DNA of 64,000 bases from Vibrio hangzhouensis (GTDB lineage Bacteria; Pseudomonadota; Gammaproteobacteria; Enterobacterales; Vibrionaceae): assembly GCF_900107935.1 (NCBI RefSeq), contig NZ_FNVG01000007.1, forward strand, positions 140,138 to 204,137, given 5' to 3'. The notes beneath the pieces are model-generated. The model did not search any database and was not told the DNA's origin. It saw nothing but the letters and a program-made list of their open reading frames with translations. Shown in pieces: positions 1 through 8,679 of the stretch (position 1 is its first letter; every line of letters starts with the position of its first letter). Position numbers and translations under genes: made by a program.

Positions 1-3000
1 CATCGGTCAGGCTTGTGAGTTTGACTACTCAGGCGCTCAAGCGTGTAAAGCACTGCGCGAAGAAGGTTACCGAGTTATTCTTGTGAACTCGAACCCTGCA
101 ACTATCATGACTGACCCAGACATGGCAGATGCAACCTATATTGAGCCTATCCAATGGGAAGTGGTTCGTAAGATCATCGAGAAAGAGCGTCCAGATGCAG
201 TACTGCCTACTATGGGTGGTCAGACTGCACTTAACTGTGCTCTAGACCTAGAAAAGCACGGTGTACTTGCTGAGTTCGGTGTAGAGATGATCGGTGCAAC
301 GGCTGACGCTATCGATAAAGCAGAAGACCGCTCTCGCTTCGATAAAGCGATGAAGTCAATCGGCCTGGAGTGTCCACGTGCTGACACGGCTAAGACTATG
401 GAAGAAGCTTATGGCGTTCTTGATATGGTTGGCTTCCCTTGTATCATCCGCCCTTCTTTCACTATGGGTGGTACTGGTGGTGGTATCGCGTATAACAAAG
501 AAGAGTTCGAAGAGATCTGTCGCCGCGGTCTAGACCTTTCTCCAACTAATGAGCTTCTTATCGATGAGTCGCTAATCGGCTGGAAAGAGTACGAGATGGA
601 AGTGGTTCGTGACAAAGCGGACAACTGTATTATCGTTTGTGCGATTGAAAACTTCGACCCAATGGGTATTCACACTGGTGACTCAATCACAGTGGCGCCA
701 GCGCAAACGCTGACCGACAAAGAATACCAATTGATGCGTAACGCTTCTCTAGCGGTTCTGCGTGAAATCGGTGTAGAAACCGGTGGTTCAAACGTTCAGT
801 TTGGTATCAACCCGAAAGATGGCCGTATGGTTATCATCGAGATGAACCCGCGTGTATCTCGCTCTTCTGCGTTAGCGTCTAAAGCAACAGGTTTCCCAAT
901 CGCGAAGATTGCAGCGAAACTGGCAGTTGGCTTCACTCTAGACGAGCTAATGAACGACATCACGGGCGGCGCAACTCCAGCATCGTTCGAACCAACTATC
1001 GACTACGTTGTGACTAAGATCCCTCGCTTTAACTTCGAGAAGTTCGCCGGTGCTAACGACCGTCTAACGACTCAGATGAAGTCTGTTGGTGAGGTAATGG
1101 CGATTGGTCGTAACCAGCAAGAGTCTCTACAAAAAGCACTTCGCGGTCTAGAAGTAGGCGTGAACGGCTTTGATGAGATGGTTGACCTAGACTCTCCAGA
1201 CGCACTATCTAAAATCCGTCACGAGCTGAAAGAAGCGGGTGCGGAGCGTATCTGGTACATCGCAGACGCATTCCGTGCCGGTCTGTCGGTTGACGGCGTA
1301 TTCAACCTAACGCAAATCGACCGTTGGTTCCTGGTTCAAATCGAAGAGATTGTGAAACTAGAGAACGAAGTTAAGGCAGGCGGTTTCGCAGGTCTAACTC
1401 AAGACGTACTTCGCAAGATGAAGCGTAAAGGTTTCGCGGATGCACGCCTATCGACTCTGCTAGGTGTCTCTGAAAGCGAAATCCGTCGTCTACGTGACCA
1501 GTACGAGATTCACCCTGTTTACAAGCGCGTAGATACCTGTGCAGCAGAGTTCTCATCTGACACGGCTTACATGTACTCATCTTACGATGAAGAGTGTGAA
1601 GCGCAGCCAACAGACAAAGACAAGATCATGGTTCTGGGCGGTGGTCCTAACCGTATCGGTCAGGGTATTGAATTTGACTACTGCTGTGTACACGCGTCTC
1701 TTGCACTGCGTGAAGACGGTTACGAAACCATCATGGTTAACTGTAACCCTGAGACAGTATCAACGGATTACGACACGTCAGATCGTCTGTACTTCGAACC
1801 GGTAACGCTTGAAGATGTACTGTCAATCGTACGCGTTGAGAAGCCAAAAGGCGTTATCGTTCAGTACGGTGGTCAAACTCCACTGAAACTGGCTCGTGCC
1901 TTAGAAGCGGCGGGTGTGCCGATCATTGGTACTAGCCCAGACGCTATCGACCGTGCAGAAGATCGTGAGCGCTTCCAAGTTGCCGTAGACCGTCTAGGCC
2001 TACTACAACCAGAAAACGCCACAGTAACGACGCTTGAGCAGGCAGTTGATAAATCTCGTGAAATCGGCTTCCCACTTGTTGTACGTCCTTCATACGTACT
2101 CGGTGGTCGTGCGATGGAAATCGTATACGACGAGCAAGACCTACGTCGCTACTTCAACGAAGCAGTGAGCGTGTCTAACGAATCGCCAGTACTTCTAGAT
2201 AGCTTCCTTGACGACGCAGTAGAAGTCGATATCGATGCTATCTGTGACGGGGAGCGTGTAGTTATCGGCGGCATCATGGAGCACATCGAGCAAGCGGGTG
2301 TTCACTCAGGTGACTCAGCATGTTCACTTCCTGCTTACACGCTGAGTGCGGAAATCCAAGACACTATGCGTGAGCAAGTTGAAAAGCTAGCGTTCGAGTT
2401 GGGTGTACGTGGACTAATGAACACTCAGTTTGCTGTCAAAGACAACAAGGTTTACCTAATCGAAGTAAACCCACGTGCAGCACGTACGGTACCGTTCGTT
2501 TCTAAAGCAACAGGTGCACCACTTGCGAAAATCGCAGCACGTGTAATGGCGGGCCAATCTCTAGAGTCTCAAGGCTTTACTAAAGAGATCATCCCACCAT
2601 ACTACTCTGTGAAAGAAGTGGTACTGCCGTTCAACAAGTTCCCAGGTGTTGACCCACTACTAGGCCCAGAAATGCGCTCTACTGGTGAAGTTATGGGTGT
2701 TGGCGCAACGTTCGCAGAAGCTTACGCGAAAGCAGAACTAGGTTGTGGTAATGTTTACCCAGAAGGCGGCCGCGCACTACTGTCTGTTCGCGAAGGCGAC
2801 AAGCAGCGCGTCGTTGACCTAGCGTCTAAGCTAACTAAGCTTGGCTACCAACTAGATGCGACACACGGTACAGCAGTTATCCTAGGTGAAGCTGGCATCA
2901 ACCCTCGTCTTGTGAACAAGGTACACGAAGGTCGTCCACACATCCTGGACCGCATCAAGAACAACGAGTACACCTACATCGTGAACACGGCTGCTGGTCG

Positions 3001-3169
3001 TCAGGCGATTGAAGACTCCAAAGTTCTACGTCGCGGTGCTCTGGCGGAGAAAGTGAACTACACCACAACGCTAAACGCAGCGTTCGCAACGTGTATGGCT
3101 CACACTGCTGATGCAAAAATATCGGTAACGTCAGTACAAGAACTGCACGAGCAAATCAAAAACGCTTAA
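1..3169 (+). CDS. carB: Carbamoyl-phosphate synthase large subunit (5' end missing)
   Basis: Ammonia-transferring, ATP-using large subunit of carbamoyl-phosphate synthase, feeding arginine and pyrimidine synthesis. The reading frame is open from base 2 and runs off the left edge; about 20 N-terminal residues are missing compared with E. coli CarB (1073 residues). Two ATP-grasp halves are visible: the first carries [12 protein letters not shown] and the second [14 protein letters not shown], each followed by an [10 protein letters not shown] or [10 protein letters not shown] metal-binding strand. A C-terminal MGS-like allosteric domain ends the protein. A strong terminator follows, so carB is the last gene of its unit; carA is expected off the window to the left. 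Very confident by near-identity to the family. Confidence 0.98.
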   Translation, partial: IGQACEFDYSGAQACKALREEGYRVILVNSNPATIMTDPDMADATYIEPIQWEVVRKIIEKERPDAVLPTMGGQTALNCALDLEKHGVLAEFGVEMIGATADAIDKAEDRSRFDKAMKSIGLECPRADTAKTMEEAYGVLDMVGFPCIIRPSFTMGGTGGGIAYNKEEFEEICRRGLDLSPTNELLIDESLIGWKEYEMEVVRDKADNCIIVCAIENFDPMGIHTGDSITVAPAQTLTDKEYQLMRNASLAVLREIGVETGGSNVQFGINPKDGRMVIIEMNPRVSRSSALASKATGFPIAKIAAKLAVGFTLDELMNDITGGATPASFEPTIDYVVTKIPRFNFEKFAGANDRLTTQMKSVGEVMAIGRNQQESLQKALRGLEVGVNGFDEMVDLDSPDALSKIRHELKEAGAERIWYIADAFRAGLSVDGVFNLTQIDRWFLVQIEEIVKLENEVKAGGFAGLTQDVLRKMKRKGFADARLSTLLGVSESEIRRLRDQYEIHPVYKRVDTCAAEFSSDTAYMYSSYDEECEAQPTDKDKIMVLGGGPNRIGQGIEFDYCCVHASLALREDGYETIMVNCNPETVSTDYDTSDRLYFEPVTLEDVLSIVRVEKPKGVIVQYGGQTPLKLARALEAAGVPIIGTSPDAIDRAEDRERFQVAVDRLGLLQPENATVTTLEQAVDKSREIGFPLVVRPSYVLGGRAMEIVYDEQDLRRYFNEAVSVSNESPVLLDSFLDDAVEVDIDAICDGERVVIGGIMEHIEQAGVHSGDSACSLPAYTLSAEIQDTMREQVEKLAFELGVRGLMNTQFAVKDNKVYLIEVNPRAARTVPFVSKATGAPLAKIAARVMAGQSLESQGFTKEIIPPYYSVKEVVLPFNKFPGVDPLLGPEMRSTGEVMGVGATFAEAYAKAELGCGNVYPEGGRALLSVREGDKQRVVDLASKLTKLGYQLDATHGTAVILGEAGINPRLVNKVHEGRPHILDRIKNNEYTYIVNTAAGRQAIEDSKVLRRGALAEKVNYTTTLNAAFATCMAHTADAKISVTSVQELHEQIKNA

Positions 3170-3220
3170 TCGGATAAAAACTAAGAAGCAGGTTTGCCCT
3201 GCCTTCTAGACAACCTCATT

Positions 3221-3247
3221 GCCCGCTCACTTGAGCGGGCTTTTTTT
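3221..3247 (+). terminator. Rho-independent terminator of carB
   Basis: GCCCGCTCA and TGAGCGGGC form a 9-bp stem with almost no loop as written (realistically 7-8 bp with a tetraloop), followed by seven T. It lies 50 bases after the carB stop. Confidence 0.9.
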
Positions 3248-3300
3248 GTTACCAAGTCAAGTCAGAGACTGTTTTTTAATCAAATAGCCTTGGCGCTATA

Positions 3301-3327
3301 TTCCTGTTTTCAATTAAAACACAGGAA
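3301..3327 (+). promoter_or_regulatory. Possible hairpin over the ribosome binding site
   Basis: TTCCTGT (3301-3307) is complementary to ACAGGAA (3321-3327), extended by TTT/AAA with one bulged base. The right arm contains the AGGAAA Shine-Dalgarno of the GTG-started gene at 3335. A TATATT at 3297-3302 could be a -10, in which case the left arm would be largely untranscribed, so the RNA hairpin is only tentative. Confidence 0.3.
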
Positions 3328-3334
3328 AACAGCA

Positions 3335-3832
3335 GTGAAATCGAAACTCTCAACGGCGGCGCTATTCGCGCTAACCACACTCACCACACCTGTGATGGCC
3401 GACAATGGTTTATATCTTGGTACTCTGTTAAGTACAGTGCGAGTCGCCAACGATTCCATCAAACTACCCCCATCAAATGTCAGTAATCTGGGGGTACAGG
3501 CGGGGTACTCATTTAGTGAACATTTTGCGTTAGAAGGTCGATATTTCTATGCGATCGAACGCGTCAGCACGCTCCCTCTGCACCAGTCACAGCTGTATGC
3601 CAGAGTCAGTTATCCGTTCGGCGAGTGTTTTTCTGTCTACGCGCTGGCAGGTGTCAATATCAGCAGGCAACATTCGGCAAGCAGTAATGTTCAGAGTTCA
3701 TTCTCAGGCGGGGCCGGTGTGTCATACGCTTTTAGCGAAAAGGTAAAAGGATCGCTGGAATACGTATCGTTAGCACAACGCAGACTCTACAGCGGCAATG
3801 CGGTCAATATCGGCCTGAGTTACCACTTTTAA
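3335..3832 (+). CDS. Small outer-membrane beta-barrel protein, OmpA-like barrel type
   Basis: 165 residues from a GTG start chosen because AGGAAA sits 8 bases upstream and a clean signal peptide follows (KSKL then a hydrophobic run ending PVMA-DN). An open frame continues 47 codons upstream but crosses the carB terminator, so it is not used. The mature part has alternating strands of a small barrel (YLGTLLSTVRV, LEGRYFYAIERV, LYARVSYPF, GSLEYVSLAQ, NIGLSYHF) and ends in an aromatic Phe, the signature of BAM-assembled proteins. This resembles 8-strand OMP_b-brl proteins. Two Cys would not be expected; one (GECFSVYA) is present. No function can be assigned. Confidence 0.75.
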   Translation: MKSKLSTAALFALTTLTTPVMADNGLYLGTLLSTVRVANDSIKLPPSNVSNLGVQAGYSFSEHFALEGRYFYAIERVSTLPLHQSQLYARVSYPFGECFSVYALAGVNISRQHSASSNVQSSFSGGAGVSYAFSEKVKGSLEYVSLAQRRLYSGNAVNIGLSYHF

Positions 3833-3930
3833 TCTATGCCTGATAGGAATGGGTTTCTATCCTCAATTTCGCTAGTGTTAGTGCTTGTGGCAAGTAAAAT
3901 AGCGCAACGATATGAGTTTGAGTCCGGCGC

Positions 3931-4710
3931 ATGGAAGTTACAATTGAAATTTTAGGGATGTTGTTTTTGGTGGCCAGCCTGGCTGGATTTATTGATGCGA
4001 TGGCCGGTGGTGGTGGTCTGTTGACGCTGCCAGCTCTGCTCTCGGCGGGTGTGCCGCCAACGCAGGCTCTGGCGACTAACAAGCTTCAAAGCTCATTTGG
4101 TAGCTTTTCTGCAACCTGGTATTTTGTTCGTAACGGCATTGTTGATTTAAAGGATATGCGGCTGGCGATTGCCTGCACTTTTATTGGCTCTGCCATTGGT
4201 GCCGAGTTGGTGCAGCACATTGATGCCGGTGTGTTAACCAGTTTGATTCCGATCTTGTTGCTGGCTATCTCTTTGTATTTCTTGTTTGCTCCCCAAGCGG
4301 GTGAAGGGCGAGGGAAGCCTAGGCTGTCTGAGACGATGTTCGCATTTTCCGTTGGCACAGGGGTGGGCTTTTACGATGGGTTCTTTGGGCCTGGAACCGG
4401 CTCTATCTTTACCATTTGCTTTGTGGCGATTGCCCAGTTATCCATTGTTCATGCCACAGCAAGAACTAAGGTTCTTAATTTTACGTCAAATCTCGCGGCG
4501 CTGATTTTTTTCGTCATTGCCGGTTTACCGGTTTGGGAGATAGGTCTTGTCATGGCAGTGGGCGGTTTCCTGGGGGCTCGTATGGGAGCGAAAGTGGTCG
4601 TGTCAAAGGGACGAAAGTTCATTCGTCCACTGGTGGTGCTTATGTCGATGGTGATGGCAATAAAGCTACTTTGGGAACAGCATCCTCAATGGTTTCAATC
4701 ATTGTTCTGA
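3931..4710 (+). CDS. yfcA: TSUP (TauE/SafE) family membrane permease, YfcA-like
   Basis: 259-residue inner-membrane protein with about eight hydrophobic helices. The family hallmarks are present: GFIDAMAGGGGLLTLPALL near the N terminus, LATNKLQSSFGS, and the second-half repeat GFYDGFFGPGTGS. These match E. coli YfcA over the whole length. TSUP proteins export or import sulfite, sulfonates or other small organic anions; the substrate here is unknown. The last 71 bases overlap, tail to tail, the 3' end of the LysR gene on the other strand, with no terminator between. Family certain, substrate not. Confidence 0.88.
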   Translation: MEVTIEILGMLFLVASLAGFIDAMAGGGGLLTLPALLSAGVPPTQALATNKLQSSFGSFSATWYFVRNGIVDLKDMRLAIACTFIGSAIGAELVQHIDAGVLTSLIPILLLAISLYFLFAPQAGEGRGKPRLSETMFAFSVGTGVGFYDGFFGPGTGSIFTICFVAIAQLSIVHATARTKVLNFTSNLAALIFFVIAGLPVWEIGLVMAVGGFLGARMGAKVVVSKGRKFIRPLVVLMSMVMAIKLLWEQHPQWFQSLF

Positions 4711-5506
4711 GGCGTTGTTGTTTTAATGCTGACGGACGGTAAACCACATGAACCGGGCGTGTTAGTTGGGTCAAAAAGTCAAAATCAAAGCACAGCTCTT
4801 CATCGATATGGAGGGTTTTTATGATTGATAACGGTACCAAAGCGGGTGATACGCCCTGAATCGCCAGTTGCGCTGCCGCGGTATAAGAGTCCATCTGCAT
4901 ACTGGGTCGGATGCCGGCTTGTTGCAGGAACCCAGCTTGGTAAGTATTGGCGGGGTTATTCAGATCATTGGTAATGAGTTTTGCTGGTGGGGTACCCAGA
5001 GGGTGTTTGCTGACCACCCTGAAAGGCTCATTGAAAAGATGGGTTGCGTGTAACCCCAGGCGTGCATTTAAGTGCCCGGCACAAAGCCCAATCGCGGCGT
5101 CACCGGATTTAACGTGTTCAATAATTCTCGGTGTGTGGTTCGTGGTGATCGTGACAAAAGGATCATGCTTAAGCATGCCCGGCAACGTTTCACTCAGGTA
5201 TCCCGCCACCAGAGTTTCAGAGCAGTCAATGCGGATTAGAGAGCGGTCGTCGAGCACTTGTTGCTCTGCAATCAGCCCACGAAGCTCATTAAGACTGGGG
5301 CCAATCCGCTCAATCAATGAGTGAGCATCAGGCGTCAGTTTGATCTGTCGGCCTTCGGGTTCAATCAGTTTCTTACCCAACCTTTTCTCAAGATTCGCAA
5401 TCCGTTTACTGACCGCTGATTGGCTGATGTACAGTCGACTTCCTGTGCGGCTCATGGTCTTTTCTTGCGCCAGCACCAGCAGAGTTTCTATTCCTTCCAG
5501 TAGCAT
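4640..5506 (-). CDS. LysR-family transcriptional regulator
   Basis: 288 residues. The N-terminal winged HTH is clear: LLVLAQEKTMSRTGSRLYIS then QSAVSKRIANLEKRLGKKL, residues about 8-50, as in LysR proteins. An effector-binding domain follows from about residue 90 (RIDCSETLVAGYLSETLPGML). The DNA-binding helix SQSAVSKRIANLE is typical of the ArgP/CysB-like group, but the target is not readable. It is convergent with yfcA and overlaps it by 71 bases, so it is not a classical divergent regulator of that gene. The ATG has only an A-rich stretch upstream, a weak ribosome site. Confidence 0.88.
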   Translation of the reverse strand: MLLEGIETLLVLAQEKTMSRTGSRLYISQSAVSKRIANLEKRLGKKLIEPEGRQIKLTPDAHSLIERIGPSLNELRGLIAEQQVLDDRSLIRIDCSETLVAGYLSETLPGMLKHDPFVTITTNHTPRIIEHVKSGDAAIGLCAGHLNARLGLHATHLFNEPFRVVSKHPLGTPPAKLITNDLNNPANTYQAGFLQQAGIRPSMQMDSYTAAAQLAIQGVSPALVPLSIIKTLHIDEELCFDFDFLTQLTRPVHVVYRPSALKQQRLRTMIETIEDAVPKVALLPSPST

Positions 5507-5561
5507 GTCTTTTTAATGAAAAATAGGAATGATTAACTGTCATTATAACACTAAATACTAC

Positions 5562-7019
5562 TTAGCCTGGACGTTGTGACAACTTAACCGTATAGCCCTG
5601 ACCGTCATCATCTGGTACGAAATCGACAAAGTGCTGAATACTGTCGAGCTCATCTTCAACGTAATGAGATACATATAAAAGTTGACTAAGATTCTCTTGT
5701 GCAATCATATTTAACGCATTCATCACCAGCTTACGACCCAGAAAGTCGAGCCCTTGATAGGGTTCATCCAGAATCAAAATAGTTGGTTGTTTGATGATAG
5801 CCCGGGCGATCAGCAGTAGTCTTTGCTGACTGTATTCCAGTGTTTTAAAAGAACGGTCATGAAGAGCTTCCATATGTAGCAGAGTCAGCCACTCTTTTGC
5901 GGTTTCAATTTGATTCTTACTCGGTTTGTCATACAAGCCAATGGAATCGAAATAGCCGGACAGCAGTACCTCGAGTGCGCTGCAGTTGACCCGATACTGA
6001 AGGTGCAGTGAGGACGACACCATGCCAGTGTGCTGTTTAATATCCCAGATGGTCTCTCCACTGCCGCGCTTCATTCCATAGATGTGGATATCGTTACTAT
6101 AGCATTGCGGATGATCCCCGAAAATCATCCCCAGCAAGGTGCTTTTTCCGCAGCCATTAGGCCCACGCACTTGCCAATGCTCCCCTTTATTGATTTGCCA
6201 GTTGATTCCGGAGAAGATTTTCTGGTCGACATACTCCACATGGCCATTGGTGATTTTGACCAATGGGTTGGTGAATTGTGATTGGTGTTGATGCTTACGG
6301 ATTAAGGTCAGCCACTGCTCACTCTGCTCAGAAGACTGAGCTAATAGTTGAGAAATGATCGGGTGGGAGCACCACTGCGGGTAGTTGAGTTGTTGCTTTA
6401 GTTCTCCCTCTTCAAACATTGCCACATGTGATACCCAGGAAGGGACCTCGTCTTCGCGTGAAGTGATTATTATTAGCTGAATATGCAGTGACAAATCGCG
6501 AAGGTAGTTCGCCAGCAAGCTACGATGCTGTTTATCCAATCCAACAAAAGGTTCATCCAGGATCAGAAACTTCGGTGATTTGGCCAGAGCTCGAGCAAGC
6601 ATGACGCGACGGGTTTCGCCAGTAGAGAGTTGTTTAAAGCCTCTGTGCTGGAGATGTAACAGGTCAAGCTCCTGCATCAGTTGTTGAGTAATTTGCGGGT
6701 TCTCAGCGAATTCGGCGATGAGTTGTTCGACACTACGGCCAAAATCAATTTTGTCCATAAAATCCGTGTCATCATTGGCGTTTTCCAGAGCGAGCAGGCG
6801 CTGCTGCTCCGCCAGGGATACCTGAGCGATACCGGATTTCGGCAGGTCGATGCTGCCGCTATCTGCGGTGAGCTCGCCACACAACAGGTCACCTAACATG
6901 GCTCCCACATTGCCCTGAGTTTCAAAAACGGCCCAGTGCTCGTTGGGTTTAATGTGCCAGTGTGGAATGGAGAGAGTACCTGCCTGATTAACCAAGAGGC
7001 TGTTAAAAGTGATATCCAT
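5562..7019 (-). CDS. modF: ModF-like protein with two ABC ATPase domains
   Basis: 485 residues, close to E. coli ModF (490). Two fused ABC cassettes without membrane segments. The C-terminal cassette has an intact Walker A (GPNGCGKSTLL, about residue 290), Walker B (TILILDEPYQGLD) and H-loop (VSHYVEDE), but its signature is LEYSQQ rather than LSGGQ. The N-terminal cassette keeps its signature (LSTGETRRVMLARAL) and Walker B (KFLILDEPFVGLD), but the P-loop reads ETQGNVGAMLG, with the Gly-Lys-Ser/Thr core lost. AGGGA lies 7 bases before the ATG. ModF is linked to molybdate/photorepair loci in E. coli; no modABC is in this window and the true role is unclear. Confidence 0.85.
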   Translation of the reverse strand: MDITFNSLLVNQAGTLSIPHWHIKPNEHWAVFETQGNVGAMLGDLLCGELTADSGSIDLPKSGIAQVSLAEQQRLLALENANDDTDFMDKIDFGRSVEQLIAEFAENPQITQQLMQELDLLHLQHRGFKQLSTGETRRVMLARALAKSPKFLILDEPFVGLDKQHRSLLANYLRDLSLHIQLIIITSREDEVPSWVSHVAMFEEGELKQQLNYPQWCSHPIISQLLAQSSEQSEQWLTLIRKHQHQSQFTNPLVKITNGHVEYVDQKIFSGINWQINKGEHWQVRGPNGCGKSTLLGMIFGDHPQCYSNDIHIYGMKRGSGETIWDIKQHTGMVSSSLHLQYRVNCSALEVLLSGYFDSIGLYDKPSKNQIETAKEWLTLLHMEALHDRSFKTLEYSQQRLLLIARAIIKQPTILILDEPYQGLDFLGRKLVMNALNMIAQENLSQLLYVSHYVEDELDSIQHFVDFVPDDDGQGYTVKLSQRPG

Positions 7020-7090
7020 AGACTATTCCCTGTCGGTGGAGTAAATCGCATGTTTAACCAACATACTAAAGCGAAAGGGAAAAATGAAGG

Positions 7091-7122
7091 GTAAAGACTA
7101 GAGATTTACCAATCTCTAGTCT
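7091..7122 (-). terminator. Hairpin terminator downstream of yadS
   Basis: A perfect 12-bp stem AGACTAGAGATT/AATCTCTAGTCT with a 4-base loop (7095-7122). On the minus strand it is followed by TTACCC then a T-rich stretch, so termination of the mtnN-yadS unit is likely but the U-tract is imperfect. Confidence 0.6.
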
Positions 7123-7134
7123 GTTTTGAAGTCG

Positions 7135-7743
7135 TTACCGGTCGAGGGCGAAGGTAGGTAGCGATAAGTGCCATCGAATCGCACCAAGACGAATAACCAG
7201 TGTCGCAACAATACAGCACAGGAAAGCAATCTCGGACGATGCGCCGAGCAACAGCGCACTGGTATGGAAGAGGCCACCAATAATACAGGCTGTTGCATAA
7301 ACTTCGCGGCGCAGAACCATAGGAACTTCCCGTGCCAGCACATCCCGGATTATCCCGCCACCACAGCCTGTTATAACGCCCATGATCACGGCGACCATAT
7401 ACGAATCCTGAAACATTAGCGCCTTTTCAACACCGATACCGACGAAGACCGCAAGGCCGACGGCGTCACAGACTGGCAATACATACCAGGGGAGACGGCG
7501 GGGATGGCGAACCAGTAACATCGTCAACAAGCAGGTAATGAAAATCACCCAGAGATACGTGGTATCAGTAATCCAAAAAACCGGGGTGGCCCCCAGAGCC
7601 ATATCGCGGATCGTACCGCCACCAATGGCGGTGACGCTGCCCAGTACCATTACACCAAAAGGGTCCATCCTAAGTCTTCCTGCAAGTATCACTCCCGATA
7701 TTGCAAACACTGCCGTACCAAATAAGTCGACCAAATAGAGCAT
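7135..7743 (-). CDS. yadS: TRIC/UPF0126 family membrane protein, YadS-like
   Basis: 202-residue inner-membrane protein with about seven helices and an internal duplication: [12 protein letters not shown] in the first half and [15 protein letters not shown] in the second. This is the two-repeat TRIC (trimeric intracellular cation channel-like) fold, and E. coli YadS aligns over the full length, ending [12 protein letters not shown]. The ATG at 7743 is preferred over an in-frame GTG nine bases upstream because it matches YadS; neither has a good ribosome site. It is the last gene of the mtnN-cbiB-btuF-yadS run; E. coli also has mtn-btuF-yadS. The 108-base gap before it holds a 14-bp inverted repeat and a CRP-like site, so it may have its own promoter. 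Transported ion unknown. Confidence 0.88.
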   Translation of the reverse strand: MLYLVDLFGTAVFAISGVILAGRLRMDPFGVMVLGSVTAIGGGTIRDMALGATPVFWITDTTYLWVIFITCLLTMLLVRHPRRLPWYVLPVCDAVGLAVFVGIGVEKALMFQDSYMVAVIMGVITGCGGGIIRDVLAREVPMVLRREVYATACIIGGLFHTSALLLGASSEIAFLCCIVATLVIRLGAIRWHLSLPTFALDR

Positions 7744-7771
7744 GGAGTCCACAGCTGTATTCTCACTGAAG

Positions 7772-7840
7772 CATTTAAATAGGAAAGTGGGCTAATTTTA
7801 CGGGATTTAATGATTGCGCCTAGTGCTTCCTATTTAAATG
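7772..7840. repeat. 14-bp perfect inverted repeat between btuF and yadS
   Basis: CATTTAAATAGGAA (7772-7785) and its exact reverse complement TTCCTATTTAAATG (7827-7840), separated by 41 bases. No T-tract follows, so it is not a standard terminator. It could be paired protein sites or a small element remnant. Confidence 0.6.
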
Positions 7841-7857
7841 TGATCAGCTTCTCATTT
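7836..7857 (-). promoter_or_regulatory. CRP-like binding site upstream of yadS
   Basis: AAATGTGATC-AGCT-TCTCATTT differs from the ideal CRP palindrome (TGTGA-N6-TCACA) at two arm positions. It overlaps the btuF stop and lies about 100 bases before the yadS start; a TAAAAT (7795-7800, minus strand) could be the -10 about 60 bases downstream. Site by pattern only. Confidence 0.4.
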
Positions 7858-8676
7858 ATTTTTTAACCGAACTTGTTCGAAATAGTTGCATATCTGGTCG
7901 ATGGCGAGCAGGGTTCTTGGTGTTGGCCGGTTGAGCCAGTCTGAGGTCAAAGACCAGATATGCTGTTGTTCAACGGCAGGCAGTTCCGCAGACCATTGCT
8001 GCCACAGGTTACCGTTAGCAATGGCATGCTCGGAGGTAAAGATCGCTTGAGGCTGACGAACAATTATCTGTTCCTGACTGACTTGAGGGTAAGGAGCTTT
8101 GCTATCAGAGAAAATATTTTCACCACCACAAAACTCAAACACTTCACTGGGCCAGTTGCCCTGTGCGAGTGTAATAATGGGTTTCTCGCTGAGTTGATAG
8201 AAGTAGCGCACTGGCTCGTTCGTATCATACTGTTGCTTGAGTTGATGGAGCCTGGTAGTAAAGTTGAGTGCAGCTTCCTGACCTACAGAAGGGTCTTCAG
8301 CATATTGGCTGAGTCTTTTCAGGTTAATAGCAATATCATTGAGGGAGGCTGTTTCAGAATAAAACAGATTGAAGCCGAGCTTCTCCAGTTTTTCGAGCTC
8401 CCTTGCTGGATTGCCTGCGGGCCATACAAGAATCAAATCAGGCTGTAATGCAACGATACGCTCTAATTTGATGCCCTGATAATTGGACACTCGCTCCAGT
8501 TTCTTTGCGGGTGGAGGATAGTCACTGTACTCACTGGCGGCGATCAGCTTATCGCCAAGCCCTGCAGCATAAGCCAGTTCGGTAGCATGGGGGGCCAGAC
8601 TGATAATACGTTGAGGAGCGGCCAGTGCATTCGGCACCATTACAATACCTAACAGGAAAGCCAGCCTTTTCTTCAT
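7852..8676 (-). CDS. btuF: Vitamin B12 periplasmic binding protein
   Basis: 274 residues: a signal peptide (KKRLAFLLGIVMVPNALAAP) then a two-lobed class III solute-binding protein. The family motif RIISLAPHATELAYAAGLGDKLIAASEYSDYP is near the N terminus and the lobes are joined by a long helix around the LNDIAINLKRLSQ region. BtuF delivers cobalamin to the BtuCD inner-membrane transporter; btuC and btuD are not in the window. It starts 3 bases after the cbiB-like stop, so the two are translationally coupled. The pairing of btuF with mtnN is conserved with E. coli. Confidence 0.92.
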   Translation of the reverse strand: MKKRLAFLLGIVMVPNALAAPQRIISLAPHATELAYAAGLGDKLIAASEYSDYPPPAKKLERVSNYQGIKLERIVALQPDLILVWPAGNPARELEKLEKLGFNLFYSETASLNDIAINLKRLSQYAEDPSVGQEAALNFTTRLHQLKQQYDTNEPVRYFYQLSEKPIITLAQGNWPSEVFEFCGGENIFSDSKAPYPQVSQEQIIVRQPQAIFTSEHAIANGNLWQQWSAELPAVEQQHIWSLTSDWLNRPTPRTLLAIDQICNYFEQVRLKNK

Positions 8677-8679
8677 GAT

